Below, piece after piece: positions 39,490-47,749 of a stretch of 64,000 bases of DNA; the stretch's first letter is position 1; each line of letters starts with the position of its first letter. The stretch is taken from the IMG/VR virus record IMGVR_UViG_3300037541_000522, positions 1 through 64,000 of that record. One strand, given 5' to 3'. This stretch comes from a virus. A program made the translations under genes and the position numbers. Under the pieces are notes generated by a model. It saw only the letters and a list, made by a program, of their open reading frames with translations, was not told where the DNA came from and searched no databases.

Positions 39490-40866
39490 TTATGTGTTCC
39501 AAGGTAGATCGTCTACTGGTTCTTGTGTTTTCTTAGTTTTTCCTGCGCGTTTTACTTTTTCTTCGTGCTCTGGTTTTTCTATAGTTTGAGGACTAATACG
39601 TAGTGTATCCCAATCAATAGGACAGGTAAACTGCATTTCTTTACCGCCACGTATTTTAGTAGTTTCAAAGGTAATTGCTTGCTTTTCTTTATCGTGTGCT
39701 TCCATTACTAATGCAATATCGGCAGCATCAAGAATACCTTTTGAAAATCTTGCCTCACCACTGGCATCAATTTGATACGGACTTACTAGTACTATTTCAT
39801 ACTTACGAGCCAGATTCTTTAATTTTTTGGATACCTCAATTTGTGGTTTCCAGTCATACTGGTCTATACCATCGGCAACAATTTGATTTAAGTAGTCTAC
39901 TACTACAACAGCTAGTTTATCGCCAAATCTAGCCTTCATTTTACCAATGTGCAAGTCAATAGCACCTATGCTCAAGTCTCTATCATCAACAATAACCATT
40001 TGATTGGTTTGTTTTAGACGATAGTTTCTGACTAGTGTTTCTTCAAATTTAAATCTATCTCTGTGACGCATAAACTCTAGAACGGTTTGATCCGCATCTT
40101 CAAACATCTCGGCTCTGGCTTTTACTACTTTAAGCACTTCTTCATCAGTTAATTTATTTTGTTTTAGGCTTTGATGATTAACATTAGCTAGAATAGCTAG
40201 GTTTCGCTCCATTACTTCTATAGCTGTCATCTCTATGCTAAAGTAAAGGCAACTATTACCACTCTCATACTGATTAATAAAAATATTACTACTAGTAATA
40301 CTCTTACCGCTACCTCGTTTACCACCGATGAGTATGAGTTCCTGTCTAGCCACGCCGCCAAGCACAGCATCAAAAGTATTGTTAAGTCCAAGATAAACAC
40401 GTTCTTTTTCTAACTCTTGAGGATTGCGGAATAGAAGAATATCGCTCATTGTGTATACTTTTTCACTAGTATGAGTCTTTTCTTCTATGGTTAGGGCTAT
40501 TGTTGATAAGTTTTCTTTTATTTCGTTGGAGTCGTAAAGTGGCAGTTTGTCTACAAATTTATCTAATAATTTTACAGTTTCGTTCTGAGTATACTGATCT
40601 ATAAGAGCATCAAGGGCTACTTCAGCACTAACATCGGGTAACTCAGTTAGCTTTAGTGTAGCTAGAGTTTTAGCTGCCGGACCTTCTCTAATAGTAAGTT
40701 CTAAGTCATCAAAGTTAGGTAGTTTATTATACCGTTCATAGTGCTTATTGATGACACTATACAAAGAGGAGTATGCCGGGTCTAAAAACACCAGCTTAAG
40801 CTTTGCCCATATATCTAGGCTCTGCTCAGATAGCAATTTATTTAAGACTACGGCGGATACATCCAC
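39490..40866 (-). CDS. Replicative DNA helicase (DnaB-like)
   Basis: 458 residues. RecA-type core: Walker A LIGGKRGSGKSITSS near 180, YFSIEM following, Walker B VVVVDYLNQI near 325, then SPYQIDASGEAR and a KIRGG segment. Unwinds DNA 5'-3' at the fork. The N-terminal 150 residues are helical as in DnaB. Ends one nt before the primase ATG. Confidence 0.9.
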   Translation of the reverse strand: MDVSAVVLNKLLSEQSLDIWAKLKLVFLDPAYSSLYSVINKHYERYNKLPNFDDLELTIREGPAAKTLATLKLTELPDVSAEVALDALIDQYTQNETVKLLDKFVDKLPLYDSNEIKENLSTIALTIEEKTHTSEKVYTMSDILLFRNPQELEKERVYLGLNNTFDAVLGGVARQELILIGGKRGSGKSITSSNIFINQYESGNSCLYFSIEMTAIEVMERNLAILANVNHQSLKQNKLTDEEVLKVVKARAEMFEDADQTVLEFMRHRDRFKFEETLVRNYRLKQTNQMVIVDDRDLSIGAIDLHIGKMKARFGDKLAVVVVDYLNQIVADGIDQYDWKPQIEVSKKLKNLARKYEIVLVSPYQIDASGEARFSKGILDAADIALVMEAHDKEKQAITFETTKIRGGKEMQFTCPIDWDTLRISPQTIEKPEHEEKVKRAGKTKKTQEPVDDLPWNT

Positions 40867-40867
40867 A

Positions 40868-41167
40868 TTAACCTACCTTAGATTCATTGTCTACTATAAC
40901 TTGGTCTATAATTTCTGTAACTTTATAAACAATATTTTCTCGTAACTTTTTAATATCTTGCTGATAACTACTACCTTTGTCAAATAGTAGACTTAGCTGT
41001 TCATGTGTTACGAGCTGTTGTAAGCCAAAATATATATGGTCGTATGCCATTGTAGATTCTGGCATGACTTCTACTTGAGCTTGGCGACCATAGTTATGTA
41101 CTGCTTGCTTTACTACTTCTTCTACAGTAAACGATTCTGTATCGTGATATGTGATTGTAACTTTCAT
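40868..41167 (-). CDS. Small protein upstream of helicase
   Basis: 99 residues, acidic, mixed alpha/beta; unrecognised. It directly precedes the replicative helicase and follows a terminator hairpin, so it opens the helicase-primase-polymerase operon. A loader or adaptor role is possible but only by position. Confidence 0.6.
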   Translation of the reverse strand: MKVTITYHDTESFTVEEVVKQAVHNYGRQAQVEVMPESTMAYDHIYFGLQQLVTHEQLSLLFDKGSSYQQDIKKLRENIVYKVTEIIDQVIVDNESKVG

Positions 41168-41183
41168 TTACAGTATCCAAAGT

Positions 41184-41215
41184 AAAAAGGCCGGGAGTTG
41201 ATTAGACTCCCGGCC
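41184..41215 (-). terminator. Terminator after the repeated-HTH protein
   Basis: Minus-strand stem GGCCGGGAGT/ACTCCCGGCC with 7-nt loop followed by TTTTTAC. Strong. Confidence 0.92.
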
Positions 41216-41236
41216 TAGTGTTATGCCTAATCTAGA

Positions 41237-41983
41237 TTAGGCAGCAGCTTTAGCCTCGGCCTTGGCTTTCTTGTCTGCGCCTTTGTAATCGGCAACATTA
41301 ATTCCGCGGCGGGTAAGAAGGGTACGAAGACCACGCTCAGTCTTATCAACTTCTTTGGCAATCTCTGCTACAGTCATAGTAGCAATACGACTACCAAGAG
41401 CAACGATAGGATCAACCTGATCTTTAGCATGGGACTCGCGCTGTGCGGGAATCTTAGCAATTTGACCTTTACGAGTAAGGCTAAGAGCCTTGCCACGTAC
41501 ACTTGCAACAGTCTTGTTAAGGGCAGCAGCAATATCCTCGATAAAGGCACCGCGCTCAGCCATTTGAACAAATTTTGCTTCTTCAGCTTCTGTGTAAGTA
41601 CGAGCAACTTCAACTTTCTCGGCAGGCTTTACAGCGCCGGTAAGTTCTAGGGCAAGAAGTTTACCCTGAATCTGTTTAGCAGTAAACTTGCCATCAGCAA
41701 AGTTTTCTGCAATTTCTTTGTAGGTATAACGACCAACATTATCCTCAACAAAGTTGGCAAGATCATCAGTCTCGTCTTCGGTGAAGGCAGTGGTCTTTTC
41801 TTTGGCCATGCTAGCAACATCACGGTCTAGCTGGCGGAGTTTAGCAGCAATACTACGAGTAGTGAATCCAAGGGTTTCGGCGGCTTCTTCAACTTTAGCT
41901 ACGCTAACGGGGCTTTGGCTACCAACGATTTGAAGCAGTTGGTCAACAACCTCGTCATTCCATTTTTTAGCTTTTTCAGTCAT
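41237..41983 (-). CDS. DNA-binding protein with tandem HTH repeats (T5 D5-like candidate)
   Basis: 248 residues containing at least four related helical units with a pattern of about 50 residues: (S-I-A-A-K-L-R-Q-L), (T-A-K-Q-I-Q-G-K-L), (S-V-R-G-K-A-L-S-L), (R-G-L-R-T-L-L-T-R-R). These look like SANT/HTH-type DNA-binding modules. The tail is Lys/Ala-rich. Length and position beside the split ligase resemble T5 protein D5, a sequence-nonspecific DNA-binding regulator; homology to D5 is inferred, not shown. The start overlaps the ligase fragment by 8 nt. Confidence 0.7.
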   Translation of the reverse strand: MTEKAKKWNDEVVDQLLQIVGSQSPVSVAKVEEAAETLGFTTRSIAAKLRQLDRDVASMAKEKTTAFTEDETDDLANFVEDNVGRYTYKEIAENFADGKFTAKQIQGKLLALELTGAVKPAEKVEVARTYTEAEEAKFVQMAERGAFIEDIAAALNKTVASVRGKALSLTRKGQIAKIPAQRESHAKDQVDPIVALGSRIATMTVAEIAKEVDKTERGLRTLLTRRGINVADYKGADKKAKAEAKAAA

Positions 41984-42737
41984 CTTTATTTTCTTTCAAA
42001 AATTGTTGTAGGTCTGTGATAATTTTAATATTTAGTTCTTCGGCACGTTTACGCTTAGAACTAGATTTGTCAGATTCGTCAACTAGAAAGTCTAGGGATT
42101 TGGTTACAGTTTCGGAAATTTTAAATCCAAGCTGTTCAAGTTGATCGTATGCTTCTTGTTTTGTTTTGAAACTTTTTAGTTTACCAGTAATACAAATAGT
42201 TTTTCTATCTTCTAGGGCATCTACTACATGGTTAGAGTGAAATGAGAACGGCAGAAATTCTCTCATTTCTTGAAAATCTGTTTGAATCCAATTCATAAGA
42301 TTTTCGGTGGCTTTTTCCCCTAAACCAGCTTCACGGCATTTTTCTGTGGTAAGTTCGTCAATATGACTGATTACTTTAGAAACTTTCTGTGATGCGGTGT
42401 TACCAATTAAGGGAATACTAAAACTTGCTAGGACTTCGGCTAGACTTGCACTACGGCTGCGATTGATTTCATCAATCAGTTTCTCAGCCATACGCTCACT
42501 GCCCAAGCACTCAGCAATCTCACTTTCCTCTAGGTAGTAGAGTTCAGTAATATCTGCCAGTTCTAGTTTTTCTATAGTCTTAGAACCCATGCCCTTGATA
42601 CCAAGGGTTTTGCAGAAGTGTTCTAACTTTTTATCAAGCTGAGCACTACAAGCCTGATTCCGGCAAAACAGCTGGTCATTAACCCACTCAAGTGGGTATT
42701 CACAACACGGACAATTTGTGGGAATCGTGATTTTCAT
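41976..42737 (-). CDS. NAD-dependent DNA ligase, C-terminal subunit (Zn, HhH, BRCT)
   Basis: 253 residues. Zinc finger C-P-C-C...FCRNQAC at the N-terminus, helix-hairpin-helix segments (LGIKGMGSKTIEKL, AGLGEKATENLM) and a BRCT domain from about 180 (KTICITGKLKSFKTKQEAYDQ is the first strand and helix). These are the last three domains of LigA-type ligases; the catalytic part is at 42825. A promoter lies between the two genes, so they can be transcribed separately. T5 has a comparable split ligase. Confidence 0.9.
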   Translation of the reverse strand: MKITIPTNCPCCEYPLEWVNDQLFCRNQACSAQLDKKLEHFCKTLGIKGMGSKTIEKLELADITELYYLEESEIAECLGSERMAEKLIDEINRSRSASLAEVLASFSIPLIGNTASQKVSKVISHIDELTTEKCREAGLGEKATENLMNWIQTDFQEMREFLPFSFHSNHVVDALEDRKTICITGKLKSFKTKQEAYDQLEQLGFKISETVTKSLDFLVDESDKSSSKRKRAEELNIKIITDLQQFLKENKDD

Positions 42738-42763
42738 GGGGTTTTATCCAACAGAATATAAAT

Positions 42764-42792
42764 ATTATACACTAATTGTATAGGCTTAGCAA
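42764..42792 (-). promoter_or_regulatory. Sigma-70 promoter
   Basis: -35 TTGCTA, 17-bp spacer, -10 TATAAT with AAATTT upstream. It lies between the two ligase genes and drives the C-terminal subunit. Confidence 0.8.
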
Positions 42793-42824
42793 GTCTAAAT
42801 TTTACTTGCCCGAGCCTGATAAAT

Positions 42825-43781
42825 TTAGGCATCTACTTTGTGCAGCACACAGGGAATGATTTCTCCAGCCCTGATTACAGCTACCCTGTCGCCAATTTCA
42901 AGGCCCAGTGCTTCGATAAAGCCTGGATTGTTTAGGGTAGCTCGGCTCACTTGTGCATCGCCAATCATAACAGGTTCTAGAATAGCCACAGGGGTAACCT
43001 TGCCAGTTTTACCTACTTGCCATTCTACGCCTAAGAGTGTAGTTTCTACGTGTTCAGCTCGTTCTTTTCTAGCGTATGCACCACGGGGATGCTTGCTAGT
43101 ATAGCCCAAGGCTTCAAACTCTTGGTTTGAGTCACAACGAAATACTACACCATCACAAGGATAAATTTTATCTAAGTCTGCTTCCAAGACAGTTTGAAAA
43201 CCCTGCTTACGCAGCCATTTCATATCTTGCGAATATGAGTCTGACCAGTGCGGGAATAAGCCATAGGCAAAGAAACTAATGGCTCGCGTTCTAAATTCAT
43301 CTAGATCCTTTAGATTAAGGGAGCCAGCGGCATAGTTTCGGCTATTTTCAATATGGCTTGGAGCAACAATTTCTCCGGTAATTTGGAGAATAGGCGTATA
43401 GGAAATTTTATGCGGTACTAGGTTAGTTGACAACAGCTTGTCAGTAATCAGTTGACCCTCTACTCCATCGCCCCGAGTAAGTGCTTGAACTAACTCGCCG
43501 TTGATGTAAAGCAGTGAGATGGCTGCGCCATCAAGTTTGGGAGTAACACTAACTTCCCGAACGCCTTCTAGTGGATTACGCTGACCCTCATCATCATAGA
43601 ATTTCTGCAGACTATACATTTGCCTAAAGTGTTTAGCCTTATTGGTCTGCGGAGCACTACCTACCTCGCCGTAGCCAATCAACTCAGCAAGACTATCAAA
43701 CTGCTTATCACTAATAATAGGCCAGCCGTCGTAATAGTGCTTGCTTGCTGTGTCAAGAAATTCTTTGAGTTTGTTTGTCAT
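42825..43781 (-). CDS. NAD-dependent DNA ligase, adenylation/OB subunit
   Basis: 318 residues. HYYDGWPIISDKQFDSLAEL resembles the NAD-binding Ia domain in compact form; the catalytic KLDGAA (Lys adenylated) is near residue 83, followed by TRGDGVEG, GEIV, and C-terminal OB-fold motifs (VEWQVGKTGKVTPVAIL). Joined with the 253-residue subunit it would make about 570 residues, near the usual LigA size of 670. Confidence 0.92.
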   Translation of the reverse strand: MTNKLKEFLDTASKHYYDGWPIISDKQFDSLAELIGYGEVGSAPQTNKAKHFRQMYSLQKFYDDEGQRNPLEGVREVSVTPKLDGAAISLLYINGELVQALTRGDGVEGQLITDKLLSTNLVPHKISYTPILQITGEIVAPSHIENSRNYAAGSLNLKDLDEFRTRAISFFAYGLFPHWSDSYSQDMKWLRKQGFQTVLEADLDKIYPCDGVVFRCDSNQEFEALGYTSKHPRGAYARKERAEHVETTLLGVEWQVGKTGKVTPVAILEPVMIGDAQVSRATLNNPGFIEALGLEIGDRVAVIRAGEIIPCVLHKVDA

Positions 43782-43805
43782 GTTAAACTTTCACAAGAGT
43801 TTAAT

Positions 43806-43834
43806 ATTATAACAGTTTAGGGTCGTGTGGTCAA
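43806..43834 (-). promoter_or_regulatory. Sigma-70 promoter
   Basis: -35 TTGACC, 17-bp spacer, -10 TATAAT; includes the CCCTAAA spacer word also seen in two other promoters. Drives the ligase catalytic subunit. Confidence 0.85.
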
Positions 43835-43835
43835 G

Positions 43836-44117
43836 TTAGGATTTCTTGAGCTGGTTATGGTAGTGCTCAATGATTTCCTCACCCTCTGCTTCAGCGCAGA
43901 TTTCCATCATGCCGTCAAGAAGGTTGTAAATATTCTCCATACTAGCTGGGAAACTTACACCTTCTCGGCTGGCAACCCACTCGCCTTCATAGCTTAAAAA
44001 GTATTTTCGGAGTTGAATATAGATTGTTTCCCTGAAGTCATTGACCACCAGTTTGATCTGAAAGCCTTTTTCCAAGTTTTCTTCTATAAGTTTTTCATAG
44101 ATAATGTTATTATCCAT
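43836..44117 (-). CDS. Small acidic protein
   Basis: 93 residues, unrecognised, Glu-rich, with IYIQLRKYFLSYEGEWVASR in its centre. It shares its end with a promoter region and its start overlaps the stop of the upstream gene by 1 nt. Confidence 0.65.
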   Translation of the reverse strand: MDNNIIYEKLIEENLEKGFQIKLVVNDFRETIYIQLRKYFLSYEGEWVASREGVSFPASMENIYNLLDGMMEICAEAEGEEIIEHYHNQLKKS

Positions 44118-44740
44118 TAGAATTGAACTCCAACTTCTTTTAAGTGCTTAAGAGAGGCTAATTCACAGGCTGGTTGGTAGGCATACTGTAGCCACTTTTC
44201 ATTAGTTAGCCATACACGGTAAACCCAGCCATAAGTAGGATCAGGCAGTTCTGTAATAATTTTTGCAGTAGAATCATATCTGCTGCTATATACAGTTTCT
44301 CCTACTTCAAACTTATCCTGCATTGCGCCTTCAGGAATAAGTTGGGGATGAAAATAGTCGTGAGAACTATTTCGTTTTGGAACGTGGTTTTCTTCTAGAA
44401 TTCGTTTAATGAATTCCCCACCACGATACGTGGACCTAGAAATACCCTCAATGGTATTACCCTCAAGATATTCACGAATAATAAATCCGGTTTCTTGTTG
44501 GGTTGCAGGTTTTCCACGTAGTGCTGCCCGACGCTCACCATCTCGACGTTGACGCTCTTTGAACTGTTCAAGAAGTGTTTCTAGGCGTGAAGTGTTATAG
44601 TTCATGCCTAGAATCGCGCAAGCTTCTTTTTTGGTTATAGGCTTAGTGTTGGCATCTTTAGGCTCAAGTAGACCAATAACCTTTTGTAGATTAGTGTCTG
44701 TCATACGCTCTTGTTCAAGAGCTGATCGTTTCTTTGCCAT
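44117..44740 (-). CDS. Putative HTH DNA-binding protein
   Basis: 207 residues. The N-terminal half has helix-turn-helix-like sequence (TKKEACAILGMNYNTSRLET, then a second GISRSTYRGGEFIKRILEE). The C-terminal half carries a Tudor/SH3-like segment (FEVGETVYSSRYDSTAKIIT). Possibly a transcription factor controlling the minus-strand operons; family not named. Confidence 0.65.
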   Translation of the reverse strand: MAKKRSALEQERMTDTNLQKVIGLLEPKDANTKPITKKEACAILGMNYNTSRLETLLEQFKERQRRDGERRAALRGKPATQQETGFIIREYLEGNTIEGISRSTYRGGEFIKRILEENHVPKRNSSHDYFHPQLIPEGAMQDKFEVGETVYSSRYDSTAKIITELPDPTYGWVYRVWLTNEKWLQYAYQPACELASLKHLKEVGVQF

Positions 44741-44756
44741 AGCCTATAACCTCGAA

Positions 44757-44780
44757 AAATAAGGGCAGCAATGGCTGCCC
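44757..44780 (-). terminator. Terminator after 44787 gene
   Basis: Minus-strand stem GGGCAGC/GCTGCCC with short loop followed by TTATTTTT. Confidence 0.85.
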
Positions 44781-44786
44781 GGAATA

Positions 44787-45152
44787 TTAAGCCTTGATAA
44801 CACTCAACAGGTAAACAGCAGCTTTACCAGTCAGTTTGCCAAGAATATCCTCGTCGATAGGAGCACCCTTGGCTTCGATAGCTTTGGTAAGCTCAGCAAT
44901 AGCTGCTTCTTTGCTTACACGCTTAGTGCCTTCGCCGGTTTTGGCGGTACTGCCGCCCTTGCTAGTGCTGGCGGAGGCTTCTTTCTTAACATAGACACCC
45001 GCTTGAACAAGAACCATGCGAACACCGTTAGGTGAGGCTTCGATCTCGTCAGCAATGTCTTTGATAATCTCAGTGCTGCTCTCAGGGGTAGGATCAGCAT
45101 CTTGATACATTTTAACAACTTGTTCTTTAAGTTCAGGAGTCCATTGAGTCAT
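44787..45152 (-). CDS. Small HTH DNA-binding protein
   Basis: 121 residues. WTPELKEQVVKMYQD, then an IADEIEASPNGVRMVLVQ helix-turn-helix of the type seen in the 248-residue repeat protein. A Ser/Thr/Lys linker and a second helical domain (ELTKAIEAKGAPIDEDILG) follow. Likely a regulator; paralogy to the 248-residue protein is suggested by the W-x-x-E-x-x-x-x-x-x-L/V start. Confidence 0.65.
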   Translation of the reverse strand: MTQWTPELKEQVVKMYQDADPTPESSTEIIKDIADEIEASPNGVRMVLVQAGVYVKKEASASTSKGGSTAKTGEGTKRVSKEAAIAELTKAIEAKGAPIDEDILGKLTGKAAVYLLSVIKA

Positions 45153-45161
45153 TTTTAATCC

Positions 45162-45419
45162 TTAGTGTATATTGTCTTTGTCAGAGCGTAAGTTTCCGGT
45201 TTTTGTAAGTTCGTATTCAATTAGTTTGTTATATGCTGCATCAAAACTTGCGGCTAAAATGTAAAGTTTTTCTGTAGGTATTAAGCTAGGTGGTAACATA
45301 GCTGGAATAGTTTTATTTTGTCGGCAAGTTTCGTCAATAATTGCGCCTAATTGAATGGCGATTTTAGCTGCTTCTTGAAGTGTTATGGCATCCCATATTC
45401 TGAATGGTTTATCTGTCAT
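45162..45419 (-). CDS. Small unknown protein
   Basis: 85 residues, mostly helical (ITLQEAAKIAIQLGAIIDET). The start overlaps the stop of the upstream gene by 4 nt. Confidence 0.6.
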   Translation of the reverse strand: MTDKPFRIWDAITLQEAAKIAIQLGAIIDETCRQNKTIPAMLPPSLIPTEKLYILAASFDAAYNKLIEYELTKTGNLRSDKDNIH

Positions 45420-45688
45420 ACTAAAGTAGTTTCGGTAATTTGCATCCGATCAGGAACAAACTGCCGATAATTGTGTTTAAGATCATGGCGAGCCATTAGC
45501 TGCATAATTTCTTCATGTTGACGATTCTTTACTTGACGATACTCGTCCAAGAAAAGTGCAAAGCTAGACTCATCAAGTTGAGTGAGATCAATACCAGCGT
45601 AATTACGCTGAGGTTCTTGCAGTACCATAACAGCACGTTGTGATTGGGAACCATCTTGTTTTGTGTAATTGAATTCTACAAGTTTCAT
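45416..45688 (-). CDS. Small unknown protein
   Basis: 90 residues. MKLVEFNYTKQDGSQSQRAV followed by LDEYRQVKNRQHEEI; resembles small WYL-neighbour or phage accessory proteins but no family is certain. First gene after the promoter at 45718-45746. Confidence 0.6.
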   Translation of the reverse strand: MKLVEFNYTKQDGSQSQRAVMVLQEPQRNYAGIDLTQLDESSFALFLDEYRQVKNRQHEEIMQLMARHDLKHNYRQFVPDRMQITETTLV

Positions 45689-45717
45689 AGTCTGTGTTTT
45701 CCTAATGAAGAAATAAT

Positions 45718-45746
45718 ATTATAGCAATATATGGCACACGATTCAA
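45718..45746 (-). promoter_or_regulatory. Sigma-70 promoter
   Basis: -35 TTGAAT, 17-bp spacer, extended -10 TGCTATAAT, AAATTT upstream. Drives the 45688-44787 genes. Confidence 0.85.
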
Positions 45747-45757
45747 GATTAAATTTT

Positions 45758-46018
45758 TTAATCTTCGTTAATTGCTCGCCGCATTCCTGCTCTAGCCGAT
45801 TCAAACATTGATGGAATAAATACTATTGGAAGTACGATAGGAGCCATTAGTGTGTTTAGCAAAATAAACACTACAGAGCTTAACTTGGGACTACGAGTAA
45901 TATCGTTAATTACTCCTGCCTGAATAGCCTCTCTAACTAAGGGTCTAAACATAAACCACCAACTAACAATGCTAGTAGCTAGTGCAATTGAAAAATATAC
46001 TATAATAATTTCATGCAT
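45758..46018 (-). CDS. Small membrane protein
   Basis: 86 residues with two hydrophobic helices (IIVYFSIALATSIVSWWF and VVFILLNTLMAPIVLPIVFI). Unknown function; encoded with small accessory genes. Confidence 0.65.
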   Translation of the reverse strand: MHEIIIVYFSIALATSIVSWWFMFRPLVREAIQAGVINDITRSPKLSSVVFILLNTLMAPIVLPIVFIPSMFESARAGMRRAINED

Positions 46019-46021
46019 AGA

Positions 46022-46333
46022 TTACCAGCAATCGCCAATTACTTCTTCGCTATCTCCCTCTACCTTTTCTTCAAGCTCTTTGCCGCGCTTAATATCATCG
46101 TTCATATCCCGTACACGAACTAGTGCATCAATAAGTTCATTAATATGGTCAATGCTAACTGGAACTTCTCGATCACAGGTATCACGCAACATTACGTCTT
46201 CCATACCACCGTTATTAGTGCCCCACTCAAGCTCGTAATAAAAGTATTTAGTAGGTGCTTCATCAGTAGTAAACAGCTCATCTGCATCAAGCTCGCTGGG
46301 ATCGTAGTCTACTGCGCCAAAAAAGATTTTCAT
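46022..46333 (-). CDS. Acidic unknown protein
   Basis: 103 residues from the ATG at 46333, which has AAGGAAAC upstream. Strongly acidic with FFGAVDYDPSELDADELF at the N-terminus. It overlaps nothing downstream except a 3-nt gap to the membrane protein gene. Unknown. Confidence 0.65.
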   Translation of the reverse strand: MKIFFGAVDYDPSELDADELFTTDEAPTKYFYYELEWGTNNGGMEDVMLRDTCDREVPVSIDHINELIDALVRVRDMNDDIKRGKELEEKVEGDSEEVIGDCW

Positions 46334-46343
46334 TTGTGTTTCC

Positions 46344-46538
46344 TTAGTTAATTTCAATAAAGTTAATTGCAATATCTTGATCTGTACACCACTCTAAGAG
46401 TTTGTCTAGGGTAGCAATACCGGGCGGTTTTGCGCCTAAGTAGTTAACTACAGCATCAAAATCTGTATCCGCGTGTATGATTTTTTGATCTACAGTTCCG
46501 GTATGATTCATGTAGCTAGCTACAATATATTTGCTCAA
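46344..46538 (-). CDS. Small unknown protein
   Basis: 64 residues (SKYIVASYMNHTGTV start, CTDQDIAINFIEIN end). Start overlaps the previous stop by 4 nt. Unrecognised. Confidence 0.6.
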   Translation of the reverse strand: MSKYIVASYMNHTGTVDQKIIHADTDFDAVVNYLGAKPPGIATLDKLLEWCTDQDIAINFIEIN

Positions 46539-46780
46539 CTTGGATCTCCTAGTAGTTTAAGATTTAGGGTAAAGTTTTCTACTGTTGTTCTGACTAGAGT
46601 AGCTAAGATTAGCATTTCTCGTTCAGTTTCAGGATAGCCAAACAGGTCTACTAGTCCGTTTGCGATTAGCAAATAAGCACTGTTTTCATCTACGCTTAGC
46701 ATACCCCAGTCAATAGGATCGTTAACTTCTTCCTCTTGTGCTAGTTCAATAATTTGTGCTAATTGTGGAATATTATTCAT
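46535..46780 (-). CDS. Small unknown protein after tRNA-Met
   Basis: 81 residues, helical (LLIANGLVDLFGYPETEREM). The start codon lies only 5 nt beyond the encoded CCA of the tRNA at 46786, so tRNA processing would release the mRNA with almost no leader. Confidence 0.6.
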   Translation of the reverse strand: MNNIPQLAQIIELAQEEEVNDPIDWGMLSVDENSAYLLIANGLVDLFGYPETEREMLILATLVRTTVENFTLNLKLLGDPS

Positions 46781-46785
46781 AGTAT

Positions 46786-46863
46786 TGGTGGGCCCCCTGG
46801 GAGTCGAACCCAGTACCTGCCGATTATGAGTCGGATGCTCTAACCACCGTGAGCTAGAGGCCC
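46786..46863 (-). tRNA. tRNA-Met(CAT) or tRNA-Ile2(CAT)
   Basis: Full cloverleaf with acceptor GGGCCTC/GGGGCCC, loop CTCATAA, T-arm CTGGG/CCCAG and encoded CCA. Anticodon CAT. Body resembles both elongator Met and the lysidine-modified Ile2 type (C4-G69, C5-G68), so identity is open. Confidence 0.9.
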
Positions 46864-46870
46864 GTATAGG

Positions 46871-47065
46871 TTACATAAATGCTGCCCACAGCAGCGGCAT
46901 GAAAAGTAGAACACCAAAAAACACAGCAACAATCCAACCTGGATCTTTGAGTGTAAGTACGGTTTGTTTGCTGACAGGAACCCCTGCATATTCTACAGTA
47001 TTTTGTGTGTTAGTATTAGTTAGGGTTTCTGAGCTACGTGGCCACGGCCAACTTTTATTTTGCAC
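46871..47065 (-). CDS. Small single-helix membrane protein
   Basis: 64 residues from a GTG at 47065 with AAGGA 9 nt upstream. C-terminal membrane helix (WIVAVFFGVLLFMPLLWAAF). It overlaps the phosphoesterase gene by 11 nt. Confidence 0.55.
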   Translation of the reverse strand: MQNKSWPWPRSSETLTNTNTQNTVEYAGVPVSKQTVLTLKDPGWIVAVFFGVLLFMPLLWAAFM

Positions 47066-47591
47066 TTTTTGCAATCCTTTTATTTATATCTGCTAGGCTG
47101 ACCGGAGTATAGTTGTCAAGGCACTCCATGCTAACATTTATGTAACGTGGGTCTGGGTGGCCGTTTGGTAAGAGCACTCGTTTGTAGTGCAGGTGTCCGT
47201 GTAAGTTAGTGCCCCAGCGATCCAAACTCTCTGGATGTATAGGCACATGAGTCATTACTACACCGTACCTATGGCATACTCCACGAACATCATCAAAGTA
47301 TTGTGCATACTGTGCTAGCTTACACTCGTCGTGATTACCACGGATCAATATTTTTATACCGTTAAGACGACCTAGAATTTCTAGTCCTGTTGCATTCTTA
47401 GTCATGCAAACATCGCCTAGGAAGTATACTTTGTCATCAGGTTTGACCACACTGTTGTGTTGAGCAATAATGTGCTCGTGCATATGGTTAATGCCATTAA
47501 AACTACGTAGTTGTGTGCCGTCACTTCTAAGAAACTTTAAGATGTTCTCGTGATGAAAGTGATGGTCACTAGCAAAAAATACATTGCTCAT
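47055..47591 (-). CDS. Metallophosphoesterase
   Basis: 178 residues. Calcineurin-like motifs FFASDHHFHHENIL, VYFLGDV, IRGNHD, MTHVPIHP and LHGHLHY. Similar phage enzymes may act on nucleic acid or nucleotide phosphoesters; substrate unknown. A second phosphoesterase is at 59835. Confidence 0.9.
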   Translation of the reverse strand: MSNVFFASDHHFHHENILKFLRSDGTQLRSFNGINHMHEHIIAQHNSVVKPDDKVYFLGDVCMTKNATGLEILGRLNGIKILIRGNHDECKLAQYAQYFDDVRGVCHRYGVVMTHVPIHPESLDRWGTNLHGHLHYKRVLLPNGHPDPRYINVSMECLDNYTPVSLADINKRIAKSAK

Positions 47592-47635
47592 TTTTAAACC
47601 TTAAAAATAATGCCCAGCCTGTGTGACATTTTTAT

Positions 47636-47664
47636 ATTATATCACACTGACTGGGCCTGTGCAA
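47636..47664 (-). promoter_or_regulatory. Sigma-70 promoter
   Basis: -35 TTGCAC, 17-bp spacer, -10 TATAAT with TG-type extension. Drives the phosphoesterase. Confidence 0.85.
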
Positions 47665-47674
47665 GTTTAAGTTT

Positions 47675-47749
47675 TGGTAGTACCTGAGGGTTTCGAACCC
47701 ACGACCCTCTCGGTGTAAACGAGATGCTCTACCACTGAGCTAAGGTACT
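47675..47749 (-). tRNA. tRNA-Val(TAC)
   Basis: Acceptor AGTACCT/AGGTACT, anticodon loop TTTACAC (TAC), encoded CCA. One mismatch (T50-T64) in the T-stem. Its first two bases overlap the stop codon of the methyltransferase-like gene. Confidence 0.92.
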
